From positions 62,001 to 126,000 of the forward strand of contig NZ_MKFI01000005.1 of NCBI RefSeq assembly GCF_001982635.1: a stretch of DNA of 64,000 nucleotides. The letters run 5' to 3'. The notes under the pieces are model-generated. The model was not told the origin of the DNA. It searched no databases and was given only the letters and a program-made list of their open reading frames with translations. Shown in pieces: positions 9,133 through 18,358 of this stretch. The stretch comes from Bradyrhizobium mercantei. Its GTDB lineage: Bacteria; Pseudomonadota; Alphaproteobacteria; Rhizobiales; Xanthobacteraceae. Made by a program: the position numbers and the translations under genes. Positions within the stretch are counted from its first letter, which is position 1, and each line of letters begins with the position of its first letter.

Positions 9133-9792
9133 ATGGCGATGAAGCGCACCATTCTTCTGGCCGTCTGGCTCGCGGTAGTTGTTTCAATTACTGCTGCTCG
9201 GGCACAAAGCGGGGACGTTCTGAGACCGGCGGATGGTTTGCAGGTCGACGAACACATCGCCCGAGAGCTGCAAGAACATCGAGGTGTGGTTATCGTTGAC
9301 GCGATCCTCATGATGCCCAGTATCAGTGGGGATCTCACGCGGTGTGTCTTTCCTGAAGTGACCCTCGGTCAAACTCTCAACAAGGACGCGCCGAGGAAAA
9401 CAATAAGCGCCAGCATGATCGGAGGAGGAAAGCTGGCGGCGTTTGGCGGGATTACCTCACTTCCTCCAGGCGAGTACCTTTTGCTGAGCATTAGGTGCGA
9501 CAATGTAAATGCTGGGTATGGTGGCCCTCATGCCAAATTCCAGGTTCGCGCCGGGGAGATCGTCGACATCGGCGCGCTTCGGCTGGATCACCACGGTGGC
9601 GGGCTCTTTTCGAACGCCGGAAAGATGCATCGGTCTGTGGAGGACGTGAGTCCCGAGATCGTAGCTTTTCTGAAGGCTCGTGCGCCCCGAGCCATGACCC
9701 AGATGGTTAGACGTCCCATGACTATGTTGGGTCCGCCTGATTCCGTGACCCGAACCAGCATTCGGCGGTGTAGTATTTTCGGATGCTCTTGA
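9133..9792 (+). CDS. Secreted hypothetical protein in AT-richer patch
   Basis: 219 residues from ATG 9133, chosen because GGGAGG lies nine bases upstream and a signal peptide (MKRTILLAVWLAVVVSITAARAQ) follows at once. The mature protein includes GEYLLLSIRCDN and a short GGPHAKFQVRAGEIVDIGALRL stretch, which suggests an all-beta fold like those that report surface or lipoprotein-like modules. Base composition is lower in GC than the surroundings. No family recognised. It ends about 210 bases from the 3' end of tRNA-Thr. Confidence 0.6.
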   Translation: MAMKRTILLAVWLAVVVSITAARAQSGDVLRPADGLQVDEHIARELQEHRGVVIVDAILMMPSISGDLTRCVFPEVTLGQTLNKDAPRKTISASMIGGGKLAAFGGITSLPPGEYLLLSIRCDNVNAGYGGPHAKFQVRAGEIVDIGALRLDHHGGGLFSNAGKMHRSVEDVSPEIVAFLKARAPRAMTQMVRRPMTMLGPPDSVTRTSIRRCSIFGCS

Positions 9793-10003
9793 TATCCCTG
9801 GATCGGGTTTCGGCCTTGGGTACGAGGTGTCCCAGGTCGCACGATACAGCGACTCAGTTTGAGGAGGCCAATTCAATTGGCTTGGAACCTCCAATTGCGA
9901 AGAAAATCCTGCAAACCCTCGACAACCCGTTCGGCACGAGGTTGTCACCCATGTCTTAGGTACGACCTGTTGCCGATGTCTCCGGGCCGGACAATTTGAG
10001 CGC

Positions 10004-10079
10004 TGGTGCCGCAAGAGGGACTCGAACCCCCGACCCCGTCATTACGAATGACGTGCTCTACCAACTGAGCTATTGCGGC
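10004..10079 (-). tRNA. tRNA-Thr (anticodon CGT)
   Basis: Reading the minus strand, the acceptor GCCGCAA pairs with TTGCGGC, discriminator A and an encoded CCA follow. The anticodon stem CGTCA/TGACG encloses the 7-base loop TTCGTAA, giving anticodon CGT for Thr codon ACG. The T arm contains GGTTCGAGTCC. Length 76 with CCA. Its 3' end faces the AT-richer patch at 8568-9792. Confidence 0.96.
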
Positions 10080-10188
10080 GAACCGGTCGGCAACTGCCTG
10101 ATCACGCGGCCACCTGATATCGGGCATGACCCCGATTGGCAAGATTTGACGCGGCTATTTAACCGCACACCGGTTATCTAACCGCGAA

Positions 10189-11994
10189 TTAGCTTCCCAA
10201 ACGTGACAGAAATCCGCGCCAACCGCCCGCCTGGGCCTTGGGCGGGCCGATTTGTTCCGCAAATTCGTCCACGGGGCCGTCCTCGTCGACCCCGGGGTCG
10301 TCGGGGGCCCGGATGATCGGGATCACGGCCGGAATTGGCGCCGGCGCCGCCTTGGGCAGGTCGGTCCGGGAACGGAACAGGGGGGCCGGCGCCGGGGGCG
10401 CCGATTCGGCGGCCGGGGACGGAACGGGTTCCGGTGCCAGGGCCTCCACTGGAGCGGGGACCGGCTCGGCCTCGATCGCCGCGGGCGACGGGGCGTTGTC
10501 CTGCACGGTCGGGGGCGGTGCCGCCGGCTCGACGGGCTTCGCCTCGACCGGTTCAACCGGCTTGACTGCCTCCGGCGGTCTGGCTGCCTCCAACGGTTTG
10601 TCCGCCTCGGGCTCGCCGGCCACTTCCTTGAGCGGTTCTTTGGGCGGCTCGACCCGGCGCGGCGCCAGCATCGCCTCCTCGAACGGCGACGGCTCGATCG
10701 CGTGGCCCTTGTCGGACGGCAGCGCCGCGACCGGCGTCTGCCACTGGAAGGCATCGAGCCGGCCGGTGACCGGCGAGACCGGACGCCAGCGGTCGGAGAC
10801 ATAGCCGTCGGCAGTCCACACCGGATCGTGCAGCGCGCGCACCGCGCGCAGGGTCCAGGCCCGCGCCCGGCCGCTGTCGCCATGCTCGGTGCGCTCGATC
10901 TCCGCCATCAACAGCGCGACGCGCTGGGTCGGCGCCGCCGTGAACGGCTCCAGCGCGGCACGCGCCTTGGCAAACTCGGATGCATCGATCGCGGCACGCG
11001 CGATCGCCAGCGCGCCCTCGATATGGCCCGGCGTTTTCGCCGCCAGCGTCTCGACGCGCACCAGCCGCTGGCGCGCGGAATCGCCGAGCCGCACATGCGA
11101 ATAGGCCTCGGCGAGATCGGGATGCGGCTGCGCCAGCCACGCGGTCTCGACGATGCGCATGGCGCGGCGCACCTGATGCGCCTCGCTCTCGAACTTGGCG
11201 GCGAGCGCGGCGGCCGGGATCAGGGTCGGCGCGAGCTTCAGGGCCTCCATCGCGCTCGCGCGCGACAAATCGCGATCGACGGTCTCGAGCTCCAGCGCGC
11301 GCGCCGTGAGCAGCACGCCGCGCTGCCGCCGATAGGTCGCCTTGTCGATCAGTCCGGCCGACTGGTTGTTGTCGATGATCGACAGCGCGCCGGCCCAATC
11401 GCCCTTGGCGCAGCAGAAGCCGAGCACCGCATGCGAGGCCCATGACGACGACGGCGACATTTTCAGCGCTTCCTCGGCGATCATCACCGCCGCCACCGGA
11501 TCGTCGGCGCGCTGCGCCTCGATGAACAGGCCGCGCAGGCCGAGCAGCCGCGTGTCCGCGCGCTCGGCCATGGCGCGGAAGGCGCGCTGCGCGCCGTCGC
11601 GATCGCCGTCGAGCTGTGCCGATTGCGCGTGCAGCAACAGCGCCAGCGGATCGCCCGCGGCGTGGCGCCGTGCCACCTCGGCATGCGCGCGCGCCGCCGA
11701 CGAATCGCCGTGCCCGATCGCGAGCAGGCCCTGCGTGATGGCATGACGGCCGCGGGCGTGACGCCGCTCGCGCCGGCTGCGGCGGATGTGCGCGGGGATC
11801 TTCCACAGTCCGCGCAGGATCATGCCGGCGATCATCGCGACGATGATGACGATACCGAGCAAATAGATCGGCTGCTTGGAGGTCAAATGCAGCCCGCCCC
11901 AATTCAGCACGAGATCGCCGGGCTGATCGGCCATCCAGGCCGCACCCGCTGCAGCGAGCGCGATCAGCAGCAGGAACAGAATGATCCGGATCAT
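10189..11994 (-). CDS. hemY: HemY-like membrane protein with TPR region
   Basis: About 601 residues. Two N-terminal membrane helices (IILFLLLIALAAAGAAW and PIYLLGIVIIVAMIAGMIL) form the HemY_N domain, followed by a long Ala-rich helical repeat region of TPR type to about residue 400, then a Pro/Glu/Ala-rich tail. It belongs to the proteobacterial HemY family encoded with haem genes; it is not protoporphyrinogen oxidase and its exact role is unclear. ATG at 11994 is used; an in-frame TTG one codon upstream exists. It follows the mitofilin gene by 20 bases and hemD by a further step, all on the minus strand, so one operon is likely. Confidence 0.9.
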   Translation of the reverse strand: MIRIILFLLLIALAAAGAAWMADQPGDLVLNWGGLHLTSKQPIYLLGIVIIVAMIAGMILRGLWKIPAHIRRSRRERRHARGRHAITQGLLAIGHGDSSAARAHAEVARRHAAGDPLALLLHAQSAQLDGDRDGAQRAFRAMAERADTRLLGLRGLFIEAQRADDPVAAVMIAEEALKMSPSSSWASHAVLGFCCAKGDWAGALSIIDNNQSAGLIDKATYRRQRGVLLTARALELETVDRDLSRASAMEALKLAPTLIPAAALAAKFESEAHQVRRAMRIVETAWLAQPHPDLAEAYSHVRLGDSARQRLVRVETLAAKTPGHIEGALAIARAAIDASEFAKARAALEPFTAAPTQRVALLMAEIERTEHGDSGRARAWTLRAVRALHDPVWTADGYVSDRWRPVSPVTGRLDAFQWQTPVAALPSDKGHAIEPSPFEEAMLAPRRVEPPKEPLKEVAGEPEADKPLEAARPPEAVKPVEPVEAKPVEPAAPPPTVQDNAPSPAAIEAEPVPAPVEALAPEPVPSPAAESAPPAPAPLFRSRTDLPKAAPAPIPAVIPIIRAPDDPGVDEDGPVDEFAEQIGPPKAQAGGWRGFLSRLGS

Positions 11995-12014
11995 CAAAAA
12001 CCTACTGCAAGAGT

Positions 12015-13319
12015 TTATTGATTGACGGTGGCGAGCGCCGCCATGGCGTTGTCGGCAAATTTTCGCGACGCGTCGAGCGCGGCGCGGCGCGCGTCCACCT
12101 TGGCGAGCCAGGCTTGCGCCGCGGTCCGATCGGCCGGCGGCAGCGACTTCAATTCACGCTCGGTCAATGCGAGGTCATTATGCACGGCGGCGGATGTCAC
12201 CCGCGCGACGATGCTGCCGCGATCGGTGCCGGTGCCGTCGGTCCGCTCGATGCGGATCAGCGTGGAGGCGCCGGCCTTCAGACGATCGACCAGCCCGGCG
12301 CTGGCCGTCGCAGCATCAGGCGCCGGCGGTGCGAGCTGCGGCACGATCTCGATCAGCTCGCGGCACAGCGCATTCGGGCTCGGCACGCCCGTCGTCGCGA
12401 ACGTCTCGAGCGGCTTCAGCGTTGCAGGATCGTCAGACAGCGCCTTCGCGGCCTCGAGCGCGCCGGCAAAGGGATCGCCGTGGCGAACCGCGACGTCGAG
12501 CAACGACGCCGCGACCACGCGGCGCAGCGGCACATCGTCTGCCTTCGCCTCGGCCTTGGTGTCGGCGATCTTGCTGTCCTGCTTGGCGATCGCGGCACCC
12601 TGCGCCTTCACCGCACCTTCGACCTTGTCGATGCGCGCCGTGATGCCGGAGAGGTCGGGCGCAGCCGCGCCATCGCGCGGCGCGGCTTTCGCGTCATTGA
12701 CCGCGGCCGCAAGCTTGTCGGACTGCGCCCGGGTTGCGGCGAGCTCGGTGCGCAGCGCGGCGATCGATTTGTCGAGCGCCTCCAGCCGTGCCGCCGTCGC
12801 GGGATCGGCGGCCGGAGCGGCCGGCCGGTTGGCTTTTGCTTCAAGCGCGGTCAGGCGCGTGCCGAGTTCGTCGACCGTTGCGGCATTGGGCTGCGGCGCG
12901 GACACCGGCTGCACCGCGGGCCAGCCGAGCAGCCAGCCGACCCCGATCACCAGCGCGGCCGCAACCGCGCCCGATATCGGCGCCACCACCCAGGGCGACA
13001 CCGGCCGCGAAGGTTCGGGCCGCGACGGCTCGGCCTCGCGCGCCACGGAGGCGGCCTCGGGCTGCGGCTCGGCGTGAGGCGCGGCGTCGGCCTGGGTCTC
13101 GACCCCAAGGGCTGCCGGGTCCACGGACGGCTTGCCGGTATCCTTAGCCGCTTCCTTAGCCGCTTCCTTGGCCGCTTTCTTGGCCGCTTCTTCGGCCCCC
13201 TCGGCCTTTGGCGGCTCGCTGCTGGAGACCTCGGTCGCCTGAAGATCGATGGTCGGCGGCGCGCGCTTGGGCCGGGAATCCGGCGAAGGTCCTGTGTCGT
13301 CGGGCCTTTCTTCAGCCAT
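12015..13319 (-). CDS. Mitofilin (Mic60) homologue, alphaproteobacterial COG4223
   Basis: 434 residues. An acidic, disordered N-terminus holds a lysine/alanine repeat (about 45-60, KKAAKEAAKEAAK). A single membrane helix follows (about 108-132, PWVVAPISGAVAAALVIGVGWLLG), then a long coiled coil (LTALEAKANRP... to about 260) and a C-terminal mitofilin-like domain. The gene sits between hemD and hemY, the position described for bacterial Mic60 genes in alphaproteobacteria, whose mitochondrial relatives shape crista junctions by bridging membranes. Here it is probably an inner-membrane protein with its bulk in the periplasm, involved in intracytoplasmic membrane or envelope organisation. The repeat near residue 50 is encoded by near-identical 12-base units. 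Confidence 0.88.
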   Translation of the reverse strand: MAEERPDDTGPSPDSRPKRAPPTIDLQATEVSSSEPPKAEGAEEAAKKAAKEAAKEAAKDTGKPSVDPAALGVETQADAAPHAEPQPEAASVAREAEPSRPEPSRPVSPWVVAPISGAVAAALVIGVGWLLGWPAVQPVSAPQPNAATVDELGTRLTALEAKANRPAAPAADPATAARLEALDKSIAALRTELAATRAQSDKLAAAVNDAKAAPRDGAAAPDLSGITARIDKVEGAVKAQGAAIAKQDSKIADTKAEAKADDVPLRRVVAASLLDVAVRHGDPFAGALEAAKALSDDPATLKPLETFATTGVPSPNALCRELIEIVPQLAPPAPDAATASAGLVDRLKAGASTLIRIERTDGTGTDRGSIVARVTSAAVHNDLALTERELKSLPPADRTAAQAWLAKVDARRAALDASRKFADNAMAALATVNQ

Positions 13320-13431
13320 CGCAGAGGGTCCTCAAAACTATTGGCCGCACATTGTACCAGAATCGGCGCCAGTTCTTAGAGCACGATCCGAAAAACGGAG
13401 CATTGCCTAACATCATGGTCAGACGAAAGAA

Positions 13432-14169
13432 TTAACCCGGTGCGGACCGCATCGTGCGGCCTAGTGCCTCCAGCAGGGCGGTTTCGTCCGGTTGCGCCGC
13501 GACCACGACCTTGGTCGCACCGGCGTCATGAAGCACGGCTGCGACCGCGGCCGAGATGCAGCATTGCGGCAATGCGAGCGCCGAAATCTCGATTCCATCG
13601 GCCCGCACTGCGTCCAGGAACGCCTGCGCGCTGCGCCGGGAATAATGCAGCACCGCGGTGATCCGGTTTGCCATGAAGGCGTCGCTGACCTCCCTCGGAA
13701 AGGCGGCCACCGGCGCCATCCGGTAGGTGGTGTGGGTGATGACGCTCAAGCCGCTCTCGCTGAGTTCGCCGGCGAGATCGCGCGAGAGGTCGGCGCCGGC
13801 CAGATAAAGCAGCGTCGCCGACGGCTCCAGCTCGCCGGCCTTGACCCGCGCCAGCACGAGATCGCGCAGCGAGATCGCATCGCCTTTGGCCACGATCACC
13901 TTGGCAAAGCCCGCGGCGCGCGCGGCGTCGGCGGTGTGCGTTCCGACCGCGAACAGCGGCAGCGGCAACAGCCGGCTGCCGGCGAGATCGAGCGCGCGCA
14001 GCGCATTGGCGCTGGTCAGGATGACAGCGTCATAATCCGCATCGTCGTCATGGAACGGCAACGGCTCGAAGCGCAGCACCGGCGCCGCGAGGGCGTCAAA
14101 GCCGCGCTGGCGCAAGGTCGCGAGCGTCGCGTCATTGTCCGGATGCGGTCGGGTGACAAGGATGGTCAC
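13432..14169 (-). CDS. hemD: Uroporphyrinogen-III synthase
   Basis: 245 residues, normal for HemD. It cyclises hydroxymethylbilane to uroporphyrinogen III, the branch point for haem and corrinoids, in the cytoplasm. The opening MTILVTRPHPDNDATLATL and later VILTSANALRAL match the family's two-domain fold (TRP motif, S/T-N-A loop). First gene of a leftward cluster hemD-mitofilin-hemY. hemC, which makes its substrate, is not in the window. Its start is 174 bases from that of tsaD on the other strand, so the two share an intergenic promoter region. Confidence 0.9.
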   Translation of the reverse strand: MTILVTRPHPDNDATLATLRQRGFDALAAPVLRFEPLPFHDDDADYDAVILTSANALRALDLAGSRLLPLPLFAVGTHTADAARAAGFAKVIVAKGDAISLRDLVLARVKAGELEPSATLLYLAGADLSRDLAGELSESGLSVITHTTYRMAPVAAFPREVSDAFMANRITAVLHYSRRSAQAFLDAVRADGIEISALALPQCCISAAVAAVLHDAGATKVVVAAQPDETALLEALGRTMRSAPG

Positions 14170-14343
14170 GCCTCAGGCCTCCAGCCTCTGCAATTGGACC
14201 TCGGCGACCGATTGCACTTTAAGACCTCGCAATGCTACCCCGGAGGGGACATTTTTGATGAACATGATCCTGCCGGAAACCGGTTCCGGCCCGTCCGGAT
14301 CATGCTGGTAGCACAAGGGCCGAAATTGGGACACGAACCACCG

Positions 14344-15417
14344 ATGCTGGTGCTGGGGATCGAGACCACCTGCGATGAAACCGCAGCCGCGGTGGTCGAG
14401 CGGCAGGCTGACGGGCAGGCGAAGATCCTCTCCAATGTCGTGCGCTCGCAGACCGACGAGCACGCCCGCTTCGGCGGCGTGGTGCCGGAGATCGCGGCGC
14501 GCGCCCATGTCGACCTGCTCGACGGTATCGTCGCCTCCGCGATGAAGGAGGCCGGCGTCGGCTACGGACAATTGTCGGCGGTGGCGGCCGCCGCAGGCCC
14601 CGGCCTGATCGGCGGCGTGATCGTCGGCCTCACCACCGCGAAGGCGATCGCGATGGTGCACGACACGCCGCTGATCGCGGTGAACCATCTCGAGGCGCAC
14701 GCACTGACGCCGCGGCTGACCTGCGCGCTGGCGTTTCCATACTGCCTGTTCCTGGCCTCCGGCGGTCACACCCAGATCGTCGCGGTGGTCGGCGTCGGCG
14801 AATATGTCCGGCTCGGCACCACGGTCGACGACGCGATGGGCGAGGCGTTCGACAAGGTGGCGAAGATGCTGTCGCTGCCCTATCCCGGCGGACCGGAGGT
14901 CGAGCGCGCGGCGGCCGGCGGCGACCCGACGCGGTTTGCCTTTCCGCGCCCGATGCTCGGCCGCGCGGACGCGAATTTCTCGCTGTCGGGATTGAAGACG
15001 GCGGTGCGCAATGAAGCGAGCCGGCTGGAGCCGTTGGAGCCGCAGGACATCAGCGATCTCTGCGCGAGCTTCCAGGCCGCGGTGCTGGACTCGACCGCGG
15101 ACCGCTTGACCGTTGGCCTCAAGCTGTTCGAGGAGCGGTTCGGCACGCCGCGTGCGCTGGTCGCGGCCGGCGGCGTTGCCGCCAACCACGCGATCCGCAG
15201 CGCGCTGCAGGATGTCGCAGCGAAAGCGCAGACCACGCTGATCATTCCGCCGCCGGCGCTCTGCACCGACAATGGTGCGATGATCGCCTGGGCCGGCGCC
15301 GAGCGGATGGCGCTCGGTCTGATCGACACGATGGAAGCGCCGCCCCGCGCGCGCTGGCTGCTCGATGCCAACGCCAAGGCGCCGGCCGGCCACGCCAACA
15401 GCCGCGCCGGATATTAG
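14344..15417 (+). CDS. tsaD: tRNA N6-threonylcarbamoyladenosine transferase (TsaD)
   Basis: 357 residues starting MLVLGIETTCDETAAAV. The frame stays open far upstream, but that extension overlaps hemD and has no conserved sequence. An ATG at 14302 is a possible alternative start. TsaD, with TsaB/TsaE, transfers the threonylcarbamoyl group to A37 of ANN-decoding tRNAs. The metal-binding HLEAH motif (HxxxH) and the Kae1/Gcp signatures (GGVVPEIAARAH, ASGGHTQ, PPPALCTDNGAMIAW) are all present. Followed by gpsA on the same strand after an intergenic repeat. Confidence 0.96.
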   Translation: MLVLGIETTCDETAAAVVERQADGQAKILSNVVRSQTDEHARFGGVVPEIAARAHVDLLDGIVASAMKEAGVGYGQLSAVAAAAGPGLIGGVIVGLTTAKAIAMVHDTPLIAVNHLEAHALTPRLTCALAFPYCLFLASGGHTQIVAVVGVGEYVRLGTTVDDAMGEAFDKVAKMLSLPYPGGPEVERAAAGGDPTRFAFPRPMLGRADANFSLSGLKTAVRNEASRLEPLEPQDISDLCASFQAAVLDSTADRLTVGLKLFEERFGTPRALVAAGGVAANHAIRSALQDVAAKAQTTLIIPPPALCTDNGAMIAWAGAERMALGLIDTMEAPPRARWLLDANAKAPAGHANSRAGY

Positions 15418-15451
15418 GTCCTTCGACATGGAGATGAAGCGCAGAGCGAGT

Positions 15452-15600
15452 TCTCCTTCACCTCGCCCCGCTTGCGGGGAGAGGTCGGATCGCATCAACG
15501 ATGCGATCCGGGTGAGGGGGTACAGGTCCCAACATTCGGCGCACTCGCGGATGGAGCCCCTCACCCCAACCCTCTCCCCGCAAGAGCGGGGCGAGGGAGC
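15452..15600. repeat. Intergenic palindromic repeat (CCCTCACCCCAACCCTCTCC type)
   Basis: Left arm CTCGCCCCGCTTGCGGGGAG and right arm CTCTCCCCGCAAGAGCGGGG are inverted copies, with GGTGAGGGG/CCCCTCACC inside them and an independent hairpin GGATCGCATC-aac-GATGCGATCC. Related to copies at 35211 and 60976. It separates tsaD and gpsA. Confidence 0.85.
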
Positions 15601-15621
15601 GCAGCTGAGCTAAGGGTTCCG

Positions 15622-16599
15622 ATGCCCGCGCATATGTCAGTCAGCGTGATCGGGGCCGGCGCCTGGGGCACGGCATTGGCCGAGGTCGCGGCGCGCGCCG
15701 GGCGCAAGGTGACGCTGTATGCGCGCAATGCCGAACATGCCGCGCAGATTGAGGCAACGCGGATCAATCCAAAGCTGGCCGGCGTCCAGCTGCATCCCGG
15801 CATCATCGTGACGTCGGATATCGCAGCCGCCGCGCATGCGGACATCATCCTCGCCGTCACTCCGGCGCAGCATTTGCGCGCGGCGGTCGGGCACCTTGCG
15901 CCGCACCTCAAACCGGACACGCCTGTCATCGCCTGCGCCAAGGGCATCGAGCACGGCACGCATAAATTCATGACCGAGGTGATCGCGGAGGCCGCACCGC
16001 GCGCGGTGCCCGCGATCCTGTCGGGACCGAGCTTTGCCGACGACGTCGCGCGCGGACTGCCGACCGCGGTGACGCTGGCCGCCAAGGATGAAGCATTGGC
16101 GCGTGCGCTCGTACAAGCACTCGGCTCGGCAACGTTCCGGCCCTATCACACGTCGGACGTGCGCGGCGTCGAGATCGGCGGCGCGGCCAAGAACGTGCTG
16201 GCGATCGCAGCCGGCATCGTGGTCGGCAAGACTCTCGGCGCCTCCGCGCTCGCGGCGCTGACCACGCGCGGCTTCAGCGAGCTCGCACGATTGGGCCGTG
16301 CCTGCGGCGCGCGCGCCGAAACGCTTGCCGGCCTGTCGGGATTGGGCGATCTGCTGCTCAGCTGCTCGACCGCGCAATCGCGCAATTTCGCACTCGGCCT
16401 CGCGCTCGGGCGCGGCGAAGCGGCGCCGGTCGGCAAGCTCGCCGAGGGCGCCTTCACCGCGCCGGTGCTGTGCGAGCTCGCCGCCGCGCAGAAGGTCGAT
16501 ATGCCGGTGTCGAACGCGGTCGCCGCGATCCTGAGCAACCGGCTGACGATCGATGCCGCGATCGAAGGCCTGCTGACGCGGCCGTTCAAGGCGGAGTAA
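15622..16599 (+). CDS. gpsA: Glycerol-3-phosphate dehydrogenase [NAD(P)+]
   Basis: 325 residues. Makes sn-glycerol 3-phosphate from dihydroxyacetone phosphate for phospholipid synthesis, in the cytoplasm. The N-terminal Rossmann motif is VIGAGAWGTALAEV, and the substrate and catalytic Lys region is GGAAKNVLAIAAGI, preceded by SGPSFADDVARG. ATG 15622 is preferred over frames further upstream because AAGGG lies six bases before it and the upstream extension is translated intergenic repeat. Probably co-directional with tsaD but separated by the repeat. Confidence 0.96.
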   Translation: MPAHMSVSVIGAGAWGTALAEVAARAGRKVTLYARNAEHAAQIEATRINPKLAGVQLHPGIIVTSDIAAAAHADIILAVTPAQHLRAAVGHLAPHLKPDTPVIACAKGIEHGTHKFMTEVIAEAAPRAVPAILSGPSFADDVARGLPTAVTLAAKDEALARALVQALGSATFRPYHTSDVRGVEIGGAAKNVLAIAAGIVVGKTLGASALAALTTRGFSELARLGRACGARAETLAGLSGLGDLLLSCSTAQSRNFALGLALGRGEAAPVGKLAEGAFTAPVLCELAAAQKVDMPVSNAVAAILSNRLTIDAAIEGLLTRPFKAE

Positions 16600-16713
16600 C
16601 GCACCTCACGGCTGCGCGAGGCGGAGCTTTCCGATCCGCGCACGCCGTAATAGCGTGGCGGCGCCGTCGGATCCCGGTCTACCCATCGCGCAATGGATCC
16701 CAAGGGTAAAATC

Positions 16714-17838
16714 ATGCGTCAACCGCATCGCGCCATCCTTTCGATCAGCCTTCTTTCGATCAGCCTTGCAACCGCCCTCGCCGCCTCCACCGCAGCCCGC
16801 GCCCAAACAACACCGTCCTACGACGAACTCGCCAAGCGCGAAGCGGCCGCCAATGCCGACAGCGGCAAGCGGGTCGCGCCACCCAAATCGATCGGCAATC
16901 CCTCCGCCGACGTCTCACCGGAGATGCAGGCTGTCATCGGCGCACCCTATCCGCCGCATTTCAACGCCGATCCGAAGACATCAGCCGAATGGAAGGAGCT
17001 GATCGATCGCCGCGCCAAGGAGGCCATCGCGAATATTCCCGCGATGAAGGCGAAGCTCGGCGTCAAGGTCGAGGAAACCAGGCTGGCCGGCGTGCACTGC
17101 TACATCGTGACGCCGAACAAGATCGCGCTCGAGAACCGGCGGCGCCTGCTGATCCATGTCCACGGCGGCGGTTACGTGTTCGGCCCCGGCGAAGCGGCGT
17201 TGCCGGAAGCCATCATGATGGCCGGCTTCGGCGGCTACAAGGTGATCTCGGTTGACTACCGGATGCCGCCGGACTTCCCCTATCCGGCCGCGCTTGATGA
17301 CGCGATGGCGGTCTGGAAGGAGGTGCTGAAGTCGCATGAGCGCCATCGGCTGGCGATCTTCGGTACCTCCACAGGCGGCGCGATGACGCTCGCGATGGTG
17401 TTGCGGGCAAAGGACGAGAAGCTGCCGCTGCCGGCCGCGATCGCGCCGGGCACGCCATGGTCCGACATCGACAAGATCGGCGACAGCTACGCCAGCAACG
17501 AGTGGGTCGACAACGTGCTGGTGACGTGGGACGGCTGGCTCGGCCGCGCGGCCAGGCTTTATGCCAACGGGGCCAGCCTGAAGAATCCCTACATCTCGCC
17601 GATCTACGGCGACTTCAAGGGCTTTCCGCCGACCATCCTGACAACGGGCACGCGCGACCTGTTCCTCAGCAACACGGTGCGCACCCATCGCAAATTGCGC
17701 CGCGCCAGCGTGATCGCCGATCTCAATGTCTATGAAGGGCAGTCGCACGCCCAGTACGAGATGAACGTCGACGCGCCCGAGACCAGGGAGGCGTTCACCG
17801 ACATCGCCAAATTCTTCGATCGGTATCTGAAGCAGTAA
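16714..17838 (+). CDS. Secreted HSL-family alpha/beta hydrolase (esterase)
   Basis: 374 residues from ATG 16714 (AAGGG seven bases upstream; an ATG 21 bases earlier is less well placed). A signal peptide is present (LLSISLATALAASTAARAQ). The oxyanion motif HGGGYVFGPGEA, nucleophile elbow FGTSTGGAM, acid region TGTRDLFL and catalytic His in GQSHAQYE fit the hormone-sensitive-lipase family (GDXG). It probably hydrolyses small esters in the periplasm. It starts about 115 bases after gpsA with no shared pathway evident. Confidence 0.9.
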   Translation: MRQPHRAILSISLLSISLATALAASTAARAQTTPSYDELAKREAAANADSGKRVAPPKSIGNPSADVSPEMQAVIGAPYPPHFNADPKTSAEWKELIDRRAKEAIANIPAMKAKLGVKVEETRLAGVHCYIVTPNKIALENRRRLLIHVHGGGYVFGPGEAALPEAIMMAGFGGYKVISVDYRMPPDFPYPAALDDAMAVWKEVLKSHERHRLAIFGTSTGGAMTLAMVLRAKDEKLPLPAAIAPGTPWSDIDKIGDSYASNEWVDNVLVTWDGWLGRAARLYANGASLKNPYISPIYGDFKGFPPTILTTGTRDLFLSNTVRTHRKLRRASVIADLNVYEGQSHAQYEMNVDAPETREAFTDIAKFFDRYLKQ

Positions 17839-17928
17839 GCGCTGGATCAGATACCTGCGCTTGTCGCGGGCATCCGCGTGCCTGTAGATTGCCGCGCAAT
17901 CGGCGTTCGAGAACGGGGTAAAGTCGCG

Positions 17929-18342
17929 ATGAATTACTGGCTGGTGAAATCCGAGCCGTCGGTCTGGTCGTGGGACCAGCAGGTCGCCAAGGGCGCGAAG
18001 GGCGAGGCCTGGACCGGCGTGCGCAACTTCACGGCGCGGCAGAACCTCGTCAACATGAAGAAGGGCGACAAGGCGTTCTTCTATCATTCCAACGAGGGCA
18101 AGGAGATCGTCGGCATCGCCGAGATCGTCAAGGAGGCCTATCCCGATCCGACCGACAAGACCGGCAAGTTCGTCTGCGTCGACATCAAGGCCGACAAGCC
18201 GCTGAAGACGCCGGTGACGATGGCCGCAATCAAGGCCGACAAGAAGCTCGCCGAGATGGCGCTGGTGAAATACTCGCGGCTCTCGGTGCAGCCGGTCACC
18301 CCTGAGGAATGGAAGTACGTCTGCAAGATGGGCGGGCTGTAA
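17929..18342 (+). CDS. EVE domain-containing protein
   Basis: 137 residues, the full length of a stand-alone EVE domain (PUA-like fold). It opens MNYWLVKSEPSVWSWDQ, with the WxGVRNFTARQNL and GDKAFFYHSN motifs. EVE proteins bind modified bases in RNA or DNA, and family members relate to the eukaryotic m6A readers. ATG 17929 is chosen over 51 bases upstream because the family begins MxYWLVKSEP. A repeat-type palindrome follows. Confidence 0.93.
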   Translation: MNYWLVKSEPSVWSWDQQVAKGAKGEAWTGVRNFTARQNLVNMKKGDKAFFYHSNEGKEIVGIAEIVKEAYPDPTDKTGKFVCVDIKADKPLKTPVTMAAIKADKKLAEMALVKYSRLSVQPVTPEEWKYVCKMGGL

Positions 18343-18358
18343 GCGTCCCAATCTCAAC

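Noticed and set aside
8568..10079. Integrated mobile element at tRNA-Thr
   Set aside because: No integrase, transposase or repeated tRNA end was seen, so only compositional suspicion remains.
10189..11994. HemY as protoporphyrinogen oxidase
   Set aside because: The Bacillus-type HemY is an FAD enzyme; this protein has two membrane helices and TPR repeats and no FAD motif.
13492..14343. A longer TsaD start 280 codons upstream
   Set aside because: The extra region overlaps hemD, has no conserved residues, and the family starts with MLVLGIETTCDET.
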